Shown here: piece after piece, positions 6,541-6,565 of the stretch
Layout: each line of letters begins with the position of its first letter
Position numbering within the stretch: the stretch's first letter is position 1
Assembly (NCBI RefSeq): GCF_946885885.1
Contig: NZ_CAMPHN010000223.1
Location: 1-6,565 of the forward strand
Length of the DNA: 6,565 nt
Reading direction: 5' to 3'
DNA from: an uncultured Pseudomonas sp.
GTDB lineage: Bacteria > Pseudomonadota > Gammaproteobacteria > Pseudomonadales > Pseudomonadaceae
The notes under the pieces: model-generated
The model's database searches: none
What the model saw: the letters and a program-made list of their open reading frames with translations, nothing else
Told to the model about the DNA's origin: nothing
Position numbers and translations under genes: made by a program

Positions 6541-6565
6541 AATGACACATCCAGCGCCTATCGGC

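Noticed and set aside
6498..6565. The end of truA at the right edge
   Set aside because: Synteny predicts truA upstream, but no frame in these 68 bases gives a sequence I recognise as the TruA C-terminus.

Overview
The window is a chromosomal stretch of a Pseudomonas-like gammaproteobacterium. All the protein genes I accept lie on the minus strand. Transcription runs from right to left in the order trpF, accD, folC, a dedD-type SPOR gene, cvpA, purF and metZ, the last cut by the left edge. The block accD-folC-dedD-cvpA-purF is shared with enterobacteria such as Escherichia coli. A lone trpF in front of accD and metZ behind purF is the arrangement I know from Pseudomonas. The protein sequences, as I remember the family, also look closest to Pseudomonas. 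The species cannot be fixed from the sequence.

Layout from the transcriptional start (right) to the end (left). 6498-6565 is upstream of trpF and holds a possible extended -10 promoter. trpF (5877-6497) starts with TTG. A 205-base gap without a gene follows. accD (4787-5671) and folC (3483-4790) overlap by four bases, and folC overlaps the SPOR gene (2933-3499) by 17 bases, so these three form a tight, probably translationally coupled unit. A 97-base gap with a candidate promoter leads to cvpA (2278-2832, GTG start), then 46 bases to purF (726-2231). A 93-base gap carrying two inverted REP-like hairpins separates purF from metZ (1-632, first 210 codons).

The genes are housekeeping biosynthesis and envelope functions. 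AccD commits carbon to fatty acids, FolC polyglutamylates folates that carry the one-carbon units used in purine synthesis, and PurF opens purine synthesis. TrpF performs a step of tryptophan synthesis, and MetZ assimilates sulfide into homocysteine for methionine. The SPOR protein and CvpA are inner-membrane proteins linked to septal peptidoglycan and envelope or secretion phenotypes.

I found no mobile element, CRISPR array, RNA gene, phage gene or undescribed system. The things most worth a second look are the REP-like inverted pair beside the metZ ribosome binding site, the non-ATG starts of trpF and cvpA, the lack of a visible Shine-Dalgarno sequence for folC, and small in-frame repeats in folC and the SPOR gene.
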